Shown: positions 62,874 through 64,000 of the stretch, piece after piece
Position numbering within the stretch: the first letter of the stretch is position 1
Layout: each line of letters starts with the position of its first letter
Assembly (NCBI RefSeq): GCF_003143935.1
Contig: NZ_QFRX01000001.1
Location: 7,970,992-8,034,991, forward strand
DNA from: Streptomyces sp. Act143
GTDB lineage: Bacteria; Actinomycetota; Actinomycetes; Streptomycetales; Streptomycetaceae
Length of the DNA: 64,000 nucleotides
Direction of reading: 5' to 3'
Position numbers and translations under genes: made by a program
The notes under the pieces: model-generated
Seen by the model: only the letters and a program-made list of their open reading frames with translations
Told to the model about the DNA's origin: nothing
Databases searched by the model: none

Positions 62874-64000
62874 TCATCCGAAGACAGGAGCACCGGTGCC
62901 CGGCGCGGCGCCCGGCGGCAGCGCCGTGCACAGTGCCTCCAGCGCCGTCCCGTACGCGTGCTCGGCGGGTGTCGCGTACCCGACCACCAGCCCGTCCCGG
63001 ACCGCCGTGTCCTCCACCGAGGCGTCCGGATGCCGGAACTCCGCCAGCCCGTCGAGCGCGATGCCCTGCCACACGGCGGCCTTGACGGCTGACCGCTCGG
63101 TGCCGGGCGGCAGCCTCAGTACCGCGTGCAGCCCGGCCGCGATGCCGGTGACCTCGATGTGCGGCGCGTGCGCGGCGAGCGCCGCGACCAGGCGGTCCCG
63201 TCGGCCGCGGTACCGCTGCCGCATCCGCCGCACATGACGGTCGTACGCCCCGGAGGAGAGGAAGTCGGCGAGCGCCAGTTGGTCGAGGACGCTCGCCCAG
63301 GCCTCCCGTTCGCCCTTCGCCGCGAGCACGCCGTCGACGTACCGCTCCGGCAGCACCATCCACCCCAGCCGCACCGCGGGCGACAGGCTCTTGCTCACCG
63401 AGCCGATGTAGATCACCCGCTCCGGATCGAGCCCCTGGACCGCCCCGACGGGCTTGCGGTCGTAACGGAACTCCCCGTCGTAGTCGTCCTCCAGTACCAC
63501 CGCGTCCCGCGCGCGTGCCCAGTCGACGACGGCGGCCCGCCGCTCGGCGTGCAGGGGCCCGCCGGTCGGGAACTGGTGCGCCGGTGTGAGCAGTACGGCC
63601 CGCTCGCGCGCCAACCGCCCGACGTCGGCGCCGTGTTCGTCGATCGGCAGCGGTACGGTCCGCACGCCGGCGTCCGCGAGCAGCGCACGGTGGAAGGGGA
63701 GTCCGTACGCCTCCACGGCGAGCGGACCCCGCAGCACCCGCTCAGGGGAGCCCAGGAAGAGCAGCCTCAGGGCGTGTGCGAAGCCGGAGCAGATCACGAT
63801 CCGTCCCGGCTCGGTCCGTACGCCACGTGCGCGTGCCAGATACGCCGCGAGCGCCTCCCGCAGCTCCACGCGCCCGGCGGGGTCACCGGGCCCGAAGACC
63901 TCGTTGGGCGCCTGCTGGAGGGCCCGCCGGTAGGACGCGAGCCATGGCGCACGGGGGAAGGTCGACGCGTCCGGGGTGCCCTGCCGCAGATCGTGCCGCG
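62874..64000 (-). CDS. MocR-type PLP-dependent regulator (partial, 5' end beyond window)
   Basis: The open reading frame extends to the end of the window without a start, so the N terminus (probably a GntR-type winged helix) is missing. The visible part is an aminotransferase-like domain of the MocR/PdxR kind: PRAPWLASYRRALQQAPNEVFGPGDPAGRVELREALAAYL, VVLEDDYDGEFRYDRKPV, and SVSKSLSPAVRLGWMV (PLP lysine). An aminotransferase-type regulator binds PLP as ligand and controls PLP or amino-acid metabolism. Whether it is a regulator or an enzyme cannot be settled without the missing part. Stop at 62874. Confidence 0.88.
   Translation of the reverse strand, partial: RHDLRQGTPDASTFPRAPWLASYRRALQQAPNEVFGPGDPAGRVELREALAAYLARARGVRTEPGRIVICSGFAHALRLLFLGSPERVLRGPLAVEAYGLPFHRALLADAGVRTVPLPIDEHGADVGRLARERAVLLTPAHQFPTGGPLHAERRAAVVDWARARDAVVLEDDYDGEFRYDRKPVGAVQGLDPERVIYIGSVSKSLSPAVRLGWMVLPERYVDGVLAAKGEREAWASVLDQLALADFLSSGAYDRHVRRMRQRYRGRRDRLVAALAAHAPHIEVTGIAAGLHAVLRLPPGTERSAVKAAVWQGIALDGLAEFRHPDASVEDTAVRDGLVVGYATPAEHAYGTALEALCTALPPGAAPGTGAPVFG

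Noticed and set aside
62742..63092. Plus-strand 116-aa gene opposite the regulator
   Set aside because: Antisense shadow of the MocR-like gene; no ribosome binding site and Arg-rich content.

Overview
The window is chromosomal DNA from a Streptomyces or a very close relative. It is about 70% G+C, GTG and TTG starts are common, TTA codons are rare, and several gene types are typical of the genus: a DUF397 protein next to a helix-turn-helix regulator and an RsbW-like ATPase, SPW_0924 and DUF6343 small proteins, a PdtaR ANTAR regulator, and a family 5 uracil-DNA glycosylase. There is no rRNA, no CRISPR array, and no intact insertion sequence or prophage.

Layout. (a) 1-16950 is core metabolism and replication: a SIMPL protein, pyruvate kinase, a broken HTH/LAGLIDADG gene, tRNA-Leu(CAA), the PdtaR-like regulator, a complete branched-chain amino acid ABC importer (livJ-H-M-G-F, minus strand), a PaaI thioesterase, a large molybdopterin oxidoreductase and polA. 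(b) 16950-30300 holds a tandem-repeat block, a DUF4184 membrane protein, an exported lytic transglycosylase, a PorA/DUF3068 protein, helicase hrpB with a methyltransferase, rpsA with a clear promoter and terminator, a PAC2 protein, coaE and a TPR protein. (c) 30300-40980 is accessory metabolism: an acyltransferase-like protein, a methyltransferase, DoxX, an S4 RNA-binding protein, uracil-DNA glycosylase, prolyl aminopeptidase, a GntR regulator with a perfect palindrome controlling a divergent NCS1 permease and hydantoin-racemase-like operon, a GH6 cellulase, GNAT and RidA.

(d) 40980-50580 is the most interesting part. A TIR-NTPase protein (42124-44037) carries a C-terminal helical domain that also exists as a free-standing protein encoded divergently only 38 bp away (41486-42085). 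The C-terminal domain has its own strong internal ribosome binding site. This looks like a compact, possibly undescribed TIR/STAND conflict (immune) module. A nucleotidyltransferase follows, then a four-gene unit (small secreted protein, membrane-anchored protein, MacB-like ATPase, FtsX-like permease). Next comes an uncharacterised protein followed by a non-coding RNA whose sequence folds into a circularly permuted tRNA mimic, as in YrlA-type bacterial Y RNAs.

(e) 50580-64000 holds a FUSC membrane protein, an exo/endonuclease-family enzyme, a frameshifted MtaD-like amidohydrolase, DUF899, an ABC exporter, and an ATPase / HTH / DUF397 regulatory cluster with two adjacent palindromes. After these come the decayed remains of a phosphatase and a PEP-synthase-like gene, and a MocR-type regulator that runs off the end.

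Four genes are interrupted in different ways (in-frame TGA, in-frame TAG, +1 frameshift, deletions). The cluster at 61256-62541 is clearly a decaying region.
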